Counted from the stretch's first letter, positions 42,075-51,173 are shown. The stretch: DNA of 59,239 nt from CAYYFX01 sp964471155 (GCA_964471155.1 CAYYFX010000010.1:1-59239), one strand, 5' to 3'. A program made the numbers and translations. Notes: a model not told the origin generated them from the letters alone.

Positions 42075-43729
42075 CGTTCGTCGCACGGATCGCGGAGCGG
42101 CTGGCCCGCGGGGCGGATCACGTGTTCCTGCGGGAGGCGCGCGCCGGGGAATTCCCCGAGGTCACGGGGGCGGAGCTGGCCCGGCGAATCCGGCGGGCCC
42201 GGGCCGCCCTGCGCGCCGCCGGCGTCCGGCGCGGCGATCGCGTGGCGGTGCTCGGCGCCAACTCCATCGCCTGGGTCGCGGCGGATCTCGCGCTGCTGGC
42301 CGAGGGCGTCGTCGGCGTCCCCCTGTACGCCCGCGCGCGGCCGGCGGAGCTGGCCCGGATCCTCGCGGACTGCTCGCCGTCGCTCCTGCTCGTGGACGAC
42401 GCCGCCGCGCCGGCGGTGGACGCCATGCGCGCGGAAGGCGCGGCCGTGCCGGCCGTGGCGCGGCTGGCGGAGCTGGACGCCGGCCCGGCGGAGGTGGACG
42501 AGCCCCTGGCCGGCGCCCCGGACGATCCCATCCGGATCTTCTACACCTCCGGAACCTCGGGCGAGCCGAAGGGCGTCGTGCTCACGGCCGCGAACCTCGA
42601 GCCCGTGGTGACCGCGGCGGTGGAGCGCCTGGACGCGGTGATGCGCGGACTCGGGCGCGACACCGAGCGCGTCTTCCACTACCTCCCGTTCTGCTTCACG
42701 GGCTCGTGGGTCGCGCTCCTCGTGTGCCTGGAGCGGCGCGCCACGCTGACGCTGAACACGGACGTGACCCGCCTCGTGGAGGACCTCGCCCGGGTCCGCC
42801 CGCACTGGTTCCAGAACGTGCCGGTCGTGCTGGATCGCGTGCGGCACGGCGTGGAGTCCGCCCTGCAGCGGCGCAGCGGCGTCATGCAGCGCGTGTTCGC
42901 GGGCGCGTGGCGGACCGCGCGGGCGCGGCACGCCGGCGGGCCCGTGCCGTTCGGCGACCGCGTCGCCCACCGCATCGCGGGCGCGCTCCTGTTCCCCGCG
43001 GTGCGCATGCGCGTGGGCCCGGACCTCCGCGCCCTCGTGTGCGGTTCGGCGCCGCTGTCGGCGGAGACGCAGCTCTTCTTCACGATGCTCTCGATCCCGG
43101 TGCTGCAGGTGTACGGCCTCACGGAGACCAGCGCCATCTGCACGATGGACGCGCCGCGCGACTCCGTTCCCGGGACGGTGGGCCGCGCGATCGACGGCGT
43201 GGAGATGCGGCTCTCCGGCGAGGGCGAGATCCTCGTGCGCGGCCCGAACGTGTTCGGCGGGTACTGGCGCAACGAGGCGGCCACCCGCGCCGCGTTCGAC
43301 GGCGGGTGGTTCCGCACGGGCGACCGCGGCGAGGTGGACCCGGACGGCCGCTGGCGGATCCTGGGACGGCTGAAGGACCTGCTGGTGCCCGCGTCCGGGC
43401 ACAAGATCGCGCCCGAGCCGCTGGAGGAGCGCGTGGCCCGGCTGCTGCCCGGGGCGAAGCAGGTGGTGCTGGTGGGCGACGGCCGCCCGCACCTCGCCTG
43501 CGTCGTGACCGGCGACGTGGACGCGGACGAGGTGGAGGCGGCGCTCGACGAGCTGAACCGCGGCCAGCCGCACTACGCGAAGATCCGCGGCTCGCTCGTG
43601 CGCGCGGATCCGTTCACGGTGGAGAGCGGCCTCGTCACCGCGAACGGCAAGCTGCGGCGCGCGGCCATCGCCGAGCGGCTGGCCGCCGAGCTGGACGCCC
43701 TCTTCGCCCGCGAGGCGGCGCGGTCGTGA
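42071..43729 (+). CDS. AMP-forming acyl-CoA/acyl-ACP ligase 1
   Basis: Adenylate-forming enzyme of 552 residues that activates a carboxylic acid with ATP. It has the P-loop YTSGTSGEPKG, the YGLTETSAIC motif, GWFRTGDRG, the GRLKDLLVPASGHKIAPEPLE hinge region and the catalytic lysine in TANGKLRR. The start is GTG (42071), overlapping the upstream stop by GTGA. It resembles long-chain fatty acyl ligases. Together with the acyl carrier protein and a second ligase it would supply activated acyl chains for the reductases and the acyltransferase of the operon. Confidence 0.87.
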   Translation: MTFVARIAERLARGADHVFLREARAGEFPEVTGAELARRIRRARAALRAAGVRRGDRVAVLGANSIAWVAADLALLAEGVVGVPLYARARPAELARILADCSPSLLLVDDAAAPAVDAMRAEGAAVPAVARLAELDAGPAEVDEPLAGAPDDPIRIFYTSGTSGEPKGVVLTAANLEPVVTAAVERLDAVMRGLGRDTERVFHYLPFCFTGSWVALLVCLERRATLTLNTDVTRLVEDLARVRPHWFQNVPVVLDRVRHGVESALQRRSGVMQRVFAGAWRTARARHAGGPVPFGDRVAHRIAGALLFPAVRMRVGPDLRALVCGSAPLSAETQLFFTMLSIPVLQVYGLTETSAICTMDAPRDSVPGTVGRAIDGVEMRLSGEGEILVRGPNVFGGYWRNEAATRAAFDGGWFRTGDRGEVDPDGRWRILGRLKDLLVPASGHKIAPEPLEERVARLLPGAKQVVLVGDGRPHLACVVTGDVDADEVEAALDELNRGQPHYAKIRGSLVRADPFTVESGLVTANGKLRRAAIAERLAAELDALFAREAARS

Positions 43730-44529
43730 TGCGCTTCGACGGCGAGGCGCTGTCGTTCCGCGTGGTCGATCGCGTGGTCGAGGTGGCGCTGCACCGCGCC
43801 CCGGCGAACGAGATCGGCACCGCGATGCTGGCGGACCTGGAGCGGCTCGCCGCCGCCCTCCCCGCGCTGGAGGCCGAGGCGTCGGCCCTCGTGCTGTACG
43901 GCGCGCTGCCGTCCGGGTTCAGCGCGGGCGCGGACCTGCGCGAGCTGCACGGCGCCATCCGCGGGCTCTCGCCCGAGGCGCGCACCGCCGAGGTGCGGGT
44001 CTTCCTCCGGCGCATCCATGCCGCCCTCGACGCGCTCGACGCCACCTCCCTCACCACGATCGCGGCCGTGCACGGGCTCGCGTTCGGCGGCGGCTGGGAG
44101 CTCGCGCTCGCCTGCGACCTGATGATCGCGGACCGCATGGCGCGCTTCGCGTTCCCCGAGCTGCGGCTGGGGCTCGTGCCCGGATTCGGCGGCGTCGCGC
44201 GGCTGGAGCGCGAGGTGGGGAGCGCGGTCGTGCGCGACCTCCTGCTCACGGGCCGGAGCCTCGGGGCGGCGCGGGCGCACGAGCTCGGCCTCGTGAGCCA
44301 GCTCGCCGCCGAGGGGCGGGTGCTGGACGCCGCGCGCGGGACGGCGGCGCAGGTGGCGAAGCTGGACCGCCGGGCGGCAGCGGAGGCGAAGCGGCTGGCG
44401 AAGCGCGTCCCGCGGGAGGCGCTGGACCGCGACATCGCGGTGTTCTGCGACCTGTTCGGACGGCCGGAGGTCGAGGCCGCGCTCGATCGCTTCGTGCGGA
44501 GCCGCGACGCGATGCCGTATCTTCCCTGA
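43729..44529 (+). CDS. enoyl-CoA hydratase/isomerase (crotonase) family protein
   Basis: Soluble protein of 266 residues. It has the oxyanion-hole blocks SAGADLRELHG and AVHGLAFGGGWELAL, and both acidic positions of the hydratase pair (E in GGGWELAL and E in FPELRLGL) appear present, followed by GLVPGFGGVARL. The ATG overlaps the ligase TGA by one base (TGATG). Crotonases hydrate or isomerise enoyl thioesters; here it could process an acyl chain bound to CoA or ACP. No dehydrogenase or thiolase is in the operon, so full beta-oxidation is unlikely. Confidence 0.83.
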   Translation: MRFDGEALSFRVVDRVVEVALHRAPANEIGTAMLADLERLAAALPALEAEASALVLYGALPSGFSAGADLRELHGAIRGLSPEARTAEVRVFLRRIHAALDALDATSLTTIAAVHGLAFGGGWELALACDLMIADRMARFAFPELRLGLVPGFGGVARLEREVGSAVVRDLLLTGRSLGAARAHELGLVSQLAAEGRVLDAARGTAAQVAKLDRRAAAEAKRLAKRVPREALDRDIAVFCDLFGRPEVEAALDRFVRSRDAMPYLP

Positions 44530-44580
44530 CCCCGGCGCCCGCGCGCGCCGAGGCGACGGCCGACGACGCAAGGAGGACCC

Positions 44581-44820
44581 GTGAGCGAACGCACCCTGGC
44601 CGAGGTCCTGGACCTCGCCGCCGCGCACTTCCGCCGGCCGCGGGAGTCGCTGAAGCCGGACGACGACCTCTTCGCCACGCTCGGCCTGGACAGCCTGAAA
44701 GCGCTGGATCTGCTGTCCCGGCTCGAGGCGCACTTCGGCGTGGAGCTCCCGGACTGGGAGATGCAGGGCGTCTCGGACTTCCGCACCCTGGCCGAGAAGA
44801 TCCACGCGCGCCGCGGATGA
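44581..44820 (+). CDS. acyl carrier protein
   Basis: Acidic helical protein of 79 residues with the 4'-phosphopantetheine attachment motif GLDSLKALDLL (S38). The GTG start has a strong AGGAGG upstream. Its TGA overlaps the start of the next ligase (ATGA), suggesting that this ligase loads it. A dedicated carrier within the operon points to acyl intermediates kept apart from housekeeping fatty acid synthesis. No phosphopantetheinyl transferase is in the window. Confidence 0.9.
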   Translation: MSERTLAEVLDLAAAHFRRPRESLKPDDDLFATLGLDSLKALDLLSRLEAHFGVELPDWEMQGVSDFRTLAEKIHARRG

Positions 44821-46559
44821 CCGGACCGCTGGCGGCGCTCGGCAACCCGGAGTCGCTCGGCGAGGCGCTCGCCCGCGCCTTCGCCCGCTTCCCGTCCCGC
44901 GTCTGCGCGATCGAGGCGGACCGGGACCGCGAGACGATGCGGCTCACGTTCGCGGACGCGCGCGCCCGTTCGGCCCGCTTCGCGGGATGGCTGGCCGCGG
45001 CGGGCGTGGGTCCGGGCGACCGGGTGGCGATCCTGCTGACGAACCAGGCGCGCTGGCATCTCGCCGCGTGCGGCGCGCTGCATCGCGGCGCGGTGCTCGT
45101 GCCGCTGGACTTCAAGCTCACCGCGCGCGAGCACGTGGCGCTCCTCGCGCACGCGAAGCCGAAGGTCCTGGTGGCGGAGGACTGGGCGTGGCGCGCGATC
45201 GCGGCGCTGCCGGACGGGGCGCCGCGCGGCGTGGAGCGCGTGGTCGTGGTGAACGCGCCCGGCGGCGTGCCGCTGCCGCCCGGCCCGCCGGGCGGCGCGG
45301 GCCCGTGGGAGGAGGCGGAATCCGCGCCGGAGGCCGGCGCCGCGCCGGAGCCGCGACGGCGGGACGACCCCGCGTGCATCGTGTACTCGTCCGGTACCGC
45401 CGGGCGCGCGAAGGGGTGCGTGCTGACGCACGGCAACTACCTCGCGCAGCTGGAGTCGCTCACGGCGTTGCACCCGTTCGGCGAGGGCGTGCGCTACCTC
45501 AGCATCCTGCCCACGAACCACGCGATCGACTTCATGGTGGGCTTCCTCGGCCCGTACCTGTGCGGCGCCACCGTCGTGCACCTGCGCACCATCCGCCCGG
45601 AGTGGGTGCGCGACGCCTTCACGCGATACCGCATCACGCACGCCGCGCTCGTGCCCATGGTCCTGCGGAACCTGCAGACCGGGCTGTCCGCGCGGCTGGA
45701 CGCGCAGCCGGCGTGGCGGCGCGGCATGTTCCGCGCGCTCGTGGCGATCAACGGCGCGCTCTCCGGCGGCCGCCCGCGCCCGGCGGTGGCGCGGCGGCTC
45801 CTGCGCCCCGTGCACGCGGCGTTCGGCGGCGCGCTGCAGGCGCTGTTCGTGGGCGGCGCGCGCTCGGATCCGGACACGCTGCGCTTCTTCCACGCCCTGG
45901 GGATCCCGGTGGCGAACGGCTACGGGTTGACCGAGGCAGGGACGGCGGTGACGCTGGACCGGTTGGACCCGCCGCGCCCGCACACCGTCGGCACGCCGCT
46001 GCCGGGCGTGGAGGTCCGCATCCACGCGCCGGACGCCGAGGGCGTGGGCGAGGTGCACGTGCGCGGGGCGAACGTGATGCGCGGCTACCTGGACGACGAG
46101 GAGCTGACCGCCGCCACGATCGTGGACGGCTGGCTGCACACGGGCGACCTCGGCCGCCTGGAGGACGGCGCGCTCGTGCTGCTCGGCCGGCGCAAGAACA
46201 TGATCGTGACCGCGGGCGGGAAGAACGTGTACCCGGAGGACGTGGAGGCGGCGTTCGAGGGCGCGGGCGCGAGCGAGGCGTGCGTGTTCGCCGCGCACTG
46301 GCTGTGGCCGGACCGTCGCACCGACGAGCGGCTCGTGCTCGTGGCGCGGCTCCCGGCGCGCGAAGGTCTCGACGCGTTCCTCGCGGAGATCTCCTCCCGC
46401 AACCGCCGCATCGCGGACTGGCGCCGCGTGGCGGGCGTGCTGCCGTGGGACGCGGACTTCCCGCGCACGGCGTCGCTCAAGGTGAAGCGCGAGGTCCTCG
46501 CCGGCTCCATCCGCGACCGCGTCCCCTCGCCGGACGACGCGCTCCTGCGCCTGCCGTGA
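44817..46559 (+). CDS. AMP-forming acyl ligase 2, possible acyl-ACP synthetase
   Basis: Adenylate-forming enzyme of 580 residues. It has the P-loop VYSSGTAGRAKGCVLTHGN, YGLTEAG, GWLHTGDLGRLED, the RRKNMIVTAGGKNVYPEDVE hinge and a lysine in ASLKVKREVL in the A10 position. It overlaps the acyl carrier gene by ATGA, the usual sign of a ligase that charges that carrier. An alanine/proline-rich segment near residues 140-185 is an insertion of low complexity. The acid substrate is not known. Confidence 0.86.
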   Translation: MTGPLAALGNPESLGEALARAFARFPSRVCAIEADRDRETMRLTFADARARSARFAGWLAAAGVGPGDRVAILLTNQARWHLAACGALHRGAVLVPLDFKLTAREHVALLAHAKPKVLVAEDWAWRAIAALPDGAPRGVERVVVVNAPGGVPLPPGPPGGAGPWEEAESAPEAGAAPEPRRRDDPACIVYSSGTAGRAKGCVLTHGNYLAQLESLTALHPFGEGVRYLSILPTNHAIDFMVGFLGPYLCGATVVHLRTIRPEWVRDAFTRYRITHAALVPMVLRNLQTGLSARLDAQPAWRRGMFRALVAINGALSGGRPRPAVARRLLRPVHAAFGGALQALFVGGARSDPDTLRFFHALGIPVANGYGLTEAGTAVTLDRLDPPRPHTVGTPLPGVEVRIHAPDAEGVGEVHVRGANVMRGYLDDEELTAATIVDGWLHTGDLGRLEDGALVLLGRRKNMIVTAGGKNVYPEDVEAAFEGAGASEACVFAAHWLWPDRRTDERLVLVARLPAREGLDAFLAEISSRNRRIADWRRVAGVLPWDADFPRTASLKVKREVLAGSIRDRVPSPDDALLRLP

Positions 46560-47272
46560 ACCGCGCCGTCCTGGCCGTCCGCTCGGCCGCGCTGTGGACC
46601 GCCGGCGTGGCGCACTTCGTCCCCGGCGCGCTGTGGTTCGCGGCCTGCAGCCGGCTCGCGCCGCACCGGTTCCCCGAGCGCGCCCTGAAGACCTTCTGCC
46701 GCACCGTGGTCCGCCTCACCGGCGCCCGCTTCGCGGTGGTCCGCTCGCCCCGATTCGATCCCGCCCGCACCGCGGTCTTCGTGGCGAACCACGTGAACGT
46801 CTTCGACCCGTTCACGCTCGCGGCCGCCATCCCCCAGCCCGTCCGGGGCTTCGAGCTCTCCTCGCACTTCGACGTCCCGGTGTACGGCGCCCTGATGCGG
46901 CACGTCGGCAACATCCCGGTCCCGGCCCGCCCGACCCGCGCCACGCTCGAGACCATCCGGCGGCAGACCGCCGAGGCCCTCGCCGCCGGCCGCAGCCTCA
47001 TCCTGTTCCCCGAAGGCACGCGCACGCGCACCGGGGCCGTGGGCCCGTTCCGCCCCGGCCTGCTGCGCCTGGTGGCCGATCAGGGAGCGACGCTCGTCCC
47101 GGTCACGCAATCCGGCGCCTTCACGCTGCAGCACCCCGGCCAGCGCACGCTGCGCCCCGCCACGATCACCGTGACCCTGCATGACCCCATCGAGACGGCG
47201 ACGATGACCGCGGCGGAGCGGGAGCTGCTGCCGGAACGCCTGCACGCGATCGTGGCGGCCGGTCTCGCGTAG
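46556..47272 (+). CDS. PlsC-type acyltransferase closing the lipid operon
   Basis: Membrane-associated acyltransferase of 238 residues. It has NHVNVFD (78-84), FPEGTRTRTG (near 146) and a hydrophobic N-terminal segment. The GTG overlaps the ligase TGA. It would transfer an acyl chain from the carrier or CoA to a glycerol- or alcohol-based acceptor. It is the last gene of the operon and ends nine bp before a convergent kinase gene. It is distinct from the plsC-like gene at 8919-9674. Confidence 0.86.
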   Translation: MNRAVLAVRSAALWTAGVAHFVPGALWFAACSRLAPHRFPERALKTFCRTVVRLTGARFAVVRSPRFDPARTAVFVANHVNVFDPFTLAAAIPQPVRGFELSSHFDVPVYGALMRHVGNIPVPARPTRATLETIRRQTAEALAAGRSLILFPEGTRTRTGAVGPFRPGLLRLVADQGATLVPVTQSGAFTLQHPGQRTLRPATITVTLHDPIETATMTAAERELLPERLHAIVAAGLA

Positions 47273-47281
47273 CCGGAGACC

Positions 47282-48985
47282 CTACAGCGCGTCGCGCGTG
47301 CGCGCCGACGCGGCCGGCTCCGCCTCCTCGGGGCGCACCGGCCGGGCCATGCGGTCGCGGACCTCGTCGGGCGTGAGCTTCACGACGCGGGAGTCCCGCA
47401 GCGCGTGCCGGGTGACCAGCGGGACGTCGGCGTGCACCAGCGCGGCGCCCCAGACGACCGACAGGGCCAACCGCAGCACGTCGAAGTCCACCGGCTTCAC
47501 GAGATACGACGCGAAGCCGATCGACTCGAGGCGCTGCGCATCGCCCGGCTCGCCGACCGAGGCGAGGTAGACCAGGACGGTGTCGCGCAGGCGGGGATCG
47601 CCCTTCACCAGGTCGCCGAGCGTCGCGGCGTCCATCTCCCGGAGCGGCGCGGAGAGCACCGCGATCCGGTACGGGTCCCACTCCTCCACCGCCGAGCGGA
47701 GGAGGCGAAGGGCCTGGCCGCCCGACCCGGTGGCCGTGCAGCGGAGGCCGACGGAGCCGAGCTGCTCCACGAGGCGGTCGCGGCCGGTGTCGCTGGACTC
47801 CACGACGAGCGCGCGCACGCCGCGCAGGTCCGCGCCGCGGAGGTCGCGGGAGCGCGGCCGGGCCAGCGGGACTCGGATCTCGAACCAGGAGGCGCTGCGG
47901 CCGTCGGGGCCGGACTCGCCGCCCACCATGCCGCTCATGCGCTCGACCAGCCGGCACGCCAGCGCCAGCCCCGTCCGGGCGTCGGTCGGCGCGACCGGCG
48001 TCGCTCCCGGGCGCGGGGTGGCCGTGTCGACCACCGAGGGACCGCCGTGCTCCACGATGAGCTTGAGCGTGGCATCGGCGCGCGCGCGCCAGCTCGTCTC
48101 CAGCCGCACGGCGACCCTGCCGGCGTTCGTCATGCGGATCGCGTGCGCCACGAAGCGCTCGGTCACCTGCCGCAGGCGTCCGGGGTCGGCCACGACCCGG
48201 CCGGCGCCGTCGGTGTCCACCTGCAGCTCGATCGCCACGCCCTTCGCGGCCGCCGAGGGCCGGGCGGCCTCGACGACCTCGTCCAGCGCCACGCGGAGAT
48301 CGAACTCGATGGGCTGCAGCGCGAGCACGCCCGTCTCCAGGCGCGCCCAATCCAGGAGATCGTTCAGCACGCCCACGACGGTGCGCGCGGAGCCGCGGAC
48401 CATCTCCGCCTCCGCCGCCAGCTCCCGCGGGAGGTCGGACGCGGCCAGCCGCTCCGCCGCGGCCACCAGCGCCTCCACCGGCGCGAGCACGTCCCGGCCC
48501 ACGCTCGCGAACAGGGCGGTCTTCGCCGCCTCCACCCCGGTCGCCGCGGCCAGCCCGACCCGCGCCTCCTGCATCGCGCGCTCGGCTCGGAAGCGGTCGG
48601 TCATGTCCCGGAACAGCAGGACGGCGCCCCGCGACCGCCCGGCCGACTCCAGCGGCGCGAACGAGTAGGCGGCCGGCAAGGACCGGCCGTCCACGGTGCG
48701 GTGGATCCAGGCGGACTCGCGCTTCCAGGCGCGCCCCGTCGCCAGGTGGTCGAAGACGACCGCCAGGTCCAGCGCGTGCGTCCGTCCCGGACCGCCGTGG
48801 ATCTGCGCCAGCTCGAGGAGATTCCGCCCCTGCCAGGCGCCCGGCGCGAGGCCGAGGATGGCCTCCCCCGCCGGATTCAGGAACCGGACCGCCCCGTCCG
48901 GGGCCACGTGGGCCACGCCTTCCGGCACCGCCCGGAGCACTTCCAGGGACCCGGAAACCCCGGATCCCGTCCTGTCCCGCTCCAT
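47282..48985 (-). CDS. PAS/HisKA/HATPase/receiver protein lacking phospho-acceptor residues (pseudo-kinase)
   Basis: Soluble protein of 567 residues with a PAS domain (about 10-135), a HisKA-like helix pair, a HATPase-like domain and a receiver-like domain (about 385-510). At the H-box position the sequence is SVGRDVLAPVEAL, so R164 replaces histidine. The N box has no asparagine at the usual positions (ERFVAHAIRMT), the G1 box is disrupted, and the receiver acceptor aspartate is S445 (IAVLSAPLREMD). The PAS part and fold residues are kept. This is probably a docking or sensing protein, not an active kinase. The ATG has a strong GGAGGAGG six bases upstream. Confidence 0.85.
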   Translation of the reverse strand: MERDRTGSGVSGSLEVLRAVPEGVAHVAPDGAVRFLNPAGEAILGLAPGAWQGRNLLELAQIHGGPGRTHALDLAVVFDHLATGRAWKRESAWIHRTVDGRSLPAAYSFAPLESAGRSRGAVLLFRDMTDRFRAERAMQEARVGLAAATGVEAAKTALFASVGRDVLAPVEALVAAAERLAASDLPRELAAEAEMVRGSARTVVGVLNDLLDWARLETGVLALQPIEFDLRVALDEVVEAARPSAAAKGVAIELQVDTDGAGRVVADPGRLRQVTERFVAHAIRMTNAGRVAVRLETSWRARADATLKLIVEHGGPSVVDTATPRPGATPVAPTDARTGLALACRLVERMSGMVGGESGPDGRSASWFEIRVPLARPRSRDLRGADLRGVRALVVESSDTGRDRLVEQLGSVGLRCTATGSGGQALRLLRSAVEEWDPYRIAVLSAPLREMDAATLGDLVKGDPRLRDTVLVYLASVGEPGDAQRLESIGFASYLVKPVDFDVLRLALSVVWGAALVHADVPLVTRHALRDSRVVKLTPDEVRDRMARPVRPEEAEPAASARTRDAL

Positions 48986-49127
48986 GTCGAACCTCCTCCG
49001 CCGACCCTCCGACCCTGTTTCGAGTATCGGTCCGTCCCAAGGAGCCCTTGACCACGCAACCCGGGCGCCGGCCCGCCCGTAGGACGGCCATCACCCCCGT
49101 CGTGGGGGCCTGGGACAGGGGGATTCC

Positions 49128-49670
49128 ATGAAGCGGACCTTGGCAGCTCTGGCAGTGGCGCTCCTTCCGGCGTCGGCCGCGCACGCGGACGACCGCTGGT
49201 TGCACGTGGCCGTGGACGGCGACGACGAGACCGTCCGCATCAACCTCCCCATCGCGGTCGTGGCGGCGGCCATGCCCTTCCTCGAGATGCACGCGCACGA
49301 GGGACGGCTGGAGCTGGACGACCACGATCTGGAGATCGCGGACGTCCGCCGGCTCGTGGTGGCGCTGAACGAGGCGCAGGACGGGGAGTACGTCACGGTC
49401 GAGGACGGCGACGAGACCGTGCGCATCCGCAAGGAGGGGAAGTTCCTGTACGTGGATGCGAAGGAAGGCCACAAGGACGACCCGGACGAGCAGGTGGAGG
49501 TGCGCATGCCGATCGAGGTGGCGGCGGCGCTCGTGTCGGGGCCGGAGGACGAGCTGAACCTCGCCGCGGCGCTCGACGCGCTCGCGAAGCACGGCACCGG
49601 CGACCTCGTCGTGGTGCGCGACGACGAGGAGACGGTGCGGATCTGGATCGACACCAGGTCCGCGGACTGA
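49128..49670 (+). CDS. exported protein with repeated ETVRI-type units (paralogue 1)
   Basis: Protein of 180 residues with a signal peptide ending near SAAHA, followed by an acidic mature domain with short repeats: DDETVRINLPIAVVAAA, GDETVRIRKEGKF, DEQVEVRMPIEVAAALV and DEETVRIWIDT. The pattern suggests beta-hairpins alternating with helices. It lies 9 bp before a smaller paralogue at 49680-50129 on the same strand, and the two were probably made by duplication. No known family was recognised. Confidence 0.65.
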   Translation: MKRTLAALAVALLPASAAHADDRWLHVAVDGDDETVRINLPIAVVAAAMPFLEMHAHEGRLELDDHDLEIADVRRLVVALNEAQDGEYVTVEDGDETVRIRKEGKFLYVDAKEGHKDDPDEQVEVRMPIEVAAALVSGPEDELNLAAALDALAKHGTGDLVVVRDDEETVRIWIDTRSAD

Positions 49671-49679
49671 GGAGGGGCC

Positions 49680-50129
49680 ATGCGAACGAAGGGACGCAGC
49701 CTGTTCGTGATCCTGTTCGGCGCGCCGCTCCTGCTGGCCGCGCCGGTCTTCCTCCTGGGCTCGTGGATCGTCCGGGACGGCATGATGGAGATCCACATCC
49801 TGCAGCGCGACGGCGGGAGCTCGGTGGACGTGAGCCTCCCCGCCGCCGTCGTGCCGGCCGCGGCCGGCATGATCCGGGTGTGCGGCGCGGGCGAGGCGGA
49901 GTGCCGCATCGATGCCGAGACGCGCGAGGCGCTCCGGATCGCGGCCGACGTGCTCTCGGCGATGCGGCACGGTCCCGACGGCGTCCTCGTGGACATCCGC
50001 ACCCGCGACGAGGTGGTGCACGTGGAGAAGCTGGGTGGCTCGCTGCAGCTCCACGTGGACACGCCCGAGGAGCTCGTGCGCGTGAAGGTCCCGCTCGGGG
50101 CCGCGCGGGCCGCGTTGGACCTGATCTAG
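49680..50129 (+). CDS. membrane-anchored protein with ETVRI-like repeats (paralogue 2)
   Basis: Protein of 149 residues with an uncleaved-looking N-terminal helix (LFVILFGAPLLLAAPVFLLG) and repeats related to the preceding gene: GGSSVDVSLPAAVVPAAA, GVLVDIRTRDEVVHVEKLGG and PEELVRVKVPLGAARAALD. It has two cysteines (CGAGEAEC) that could form a disulfide outside the cytoplasm. The short spacing and shared repeat pattern support co-expression with the exported paralogue. The function is unknown. Confidence 0.65.
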   Translation: MRTKGRSLFVILFGAPLLLAAPVFLLGSWIVRDGMMEIHILQRDGGSSVDVSLPAAVVPAAAGMIRVCGAGEAECRIDAETREALRIAADVLSAMRHGPDGVLVDIRTRDEVVHVEKLGGSLQLHVDTPEELVRVKVPLGAARAALDLI

Positions 50130-50242
50130 CCGGCCGTCCCCGCGGGCCGCGGCCGCGGCCCGCGAGTGGCGGACCCCCGACTCGTCAAGTCGGCGCAGTT
50201 CCGGGTCGATAATCCCGTCCAGCCACCGAATCGGAGGACGGC

Positions 50243-51151
50243 ATGGACGCGCCTCGACCCGGGACGATCACGCCCGCGCCGGCGCCCGGGGGCGGACCCG
50301 CCCCCCCGTCGCTGGACGCGATCTCCGCGCAGATCACGGAGATCTCCACGCTCCCGGACGTGGCGCTGCGCGTCATGCAGGTGGCTTCCGACCCCGCGTC
50401 CGACGCCGCCGACCTGCGGGCGGTGCTGGAGTCCGATCCCGCGCTGTGCGTCCGCGTCCTGCGCTGCGTGAACTCGGCGTCCTTCGGCCTGCGCACGAAG
50501 ATCGCCGACCTCTCGCAGGCGGTGTCCTACCTCGGCTTCAACCAGATCCGGGATCTCGCCATCACGGCCACCGTCAGCGACCTCTTCCGCGGGAAGGGGC
50601 GCATCGGCGCGTACGACCGCCACGGGTTGTGGCGGCACCTCGTGGCCACCGGCGTGGCGTCCCGCATGATCGCCGTGGGCCAGCGCCTCGAGGGACACGT
50701 GAACGCCTTCCTCGCCGGGCTCCTGCACGATCTCGGGATCATCCTGTTCGACCAGTACCGCCACGGCGAGTTCCAGCACGTCGTGGCGGGCCTGCACCCC
50801 GGGAAGACCCTGATCGAGTTCGAGCGCAAGTTCGTGCCCTGGGACCACTGCGAGCTCGGGTTCACCATGGGCGAGCGCTGGCGGCTCCCCGAGGTGGCGC
50901 TGGCGGCGATCCGCTGGCATCACGCGCCGCGATCCTGCCCTCCCCCGCACACGCGCATGGTGCACTGCGTGGCCGCGGCGAACGCGCTGTGCTCCGCGCA
51001 CGGGATCCCGTCCGTGGGGACGAACCTCGTGTCGGTGGAGCAGGACACGCTCGCCGTGCTGGGGCTCGAGATCCGCGACATCGGCGCCTTCGCCGAGGAG
51101 CTGGACGCGGAGATCGCGCGCAACCAGCATCTCTTCGACATCGTCGGCTGA
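50243..51151 (+). CDS. HDOD-domain protein (second)
   Basis: Protein of 302 residues with a Pro/Gly-rich N-terminal tail of about 25 residues and one HDOD domain: EISTLPDVALRVMQVAS, DPALCVRVLRCVNSASFGL, SQAVSYLGFNQIRDLAI, LLHDLGIILFDQY and the late DHCELGFTMGERWRLPEV...IRWHH. ATG has GGAGG five bases upstream. It is alone in its transcription unit and followed at once by a hairpin. Such proteins usually act in signalling with kinases or second messengers; the adjacent pseudo-kinase gene (47282-48985) is a conceivable partner, by neighbourhood only. Confidence 0.85.
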   Translation: MDAPRPGTITPAPAPGGGPAPPSLDAISAQITEISTLPDVALRVMQVASDPASDAADLRAVLESDPALCVRVLRCVNSASFGLRTKIADLSQAVSYLGFNQIRDLAITATVSDLFRGKGRIGAYDRHGLWRHLVATGVASRMIAVGQRLEGHVNAFLAGLLHDLGIILFDQYRHGEFQHVVAGLHPGKTLIEFERKFVPWDHCELGFTMGERWRLPEVALAAIRWHHAPRSCPPPHTRMVHCVAAANALCSAHGIPSVGTNLVSVEQDTLAVLGLEIRDIGAFAEELDAEIARNQHLFDIVG

Positions 51152-51154
51152 TCC

Positions 51155-51173
51155 CCCGCCGCGCGACGGCGGG
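51155..51173 (+). terminator. hairpin after the HDOD gene
   Basis: CCCGCCG (51155-51161) pairs with CGGCGGG (51167-51173) around a five-base loop, directly after the stop codon. There is no U tract; it may work as a rho-dependent or 3'-end-protecting structure. Confidence 0.4.

Noticed and set aside
50208..50213. GATAAT before the HDOD gene at 50243 as a promoter
   Set aside because: No -35 element lies at the right distance, so it was not listed.
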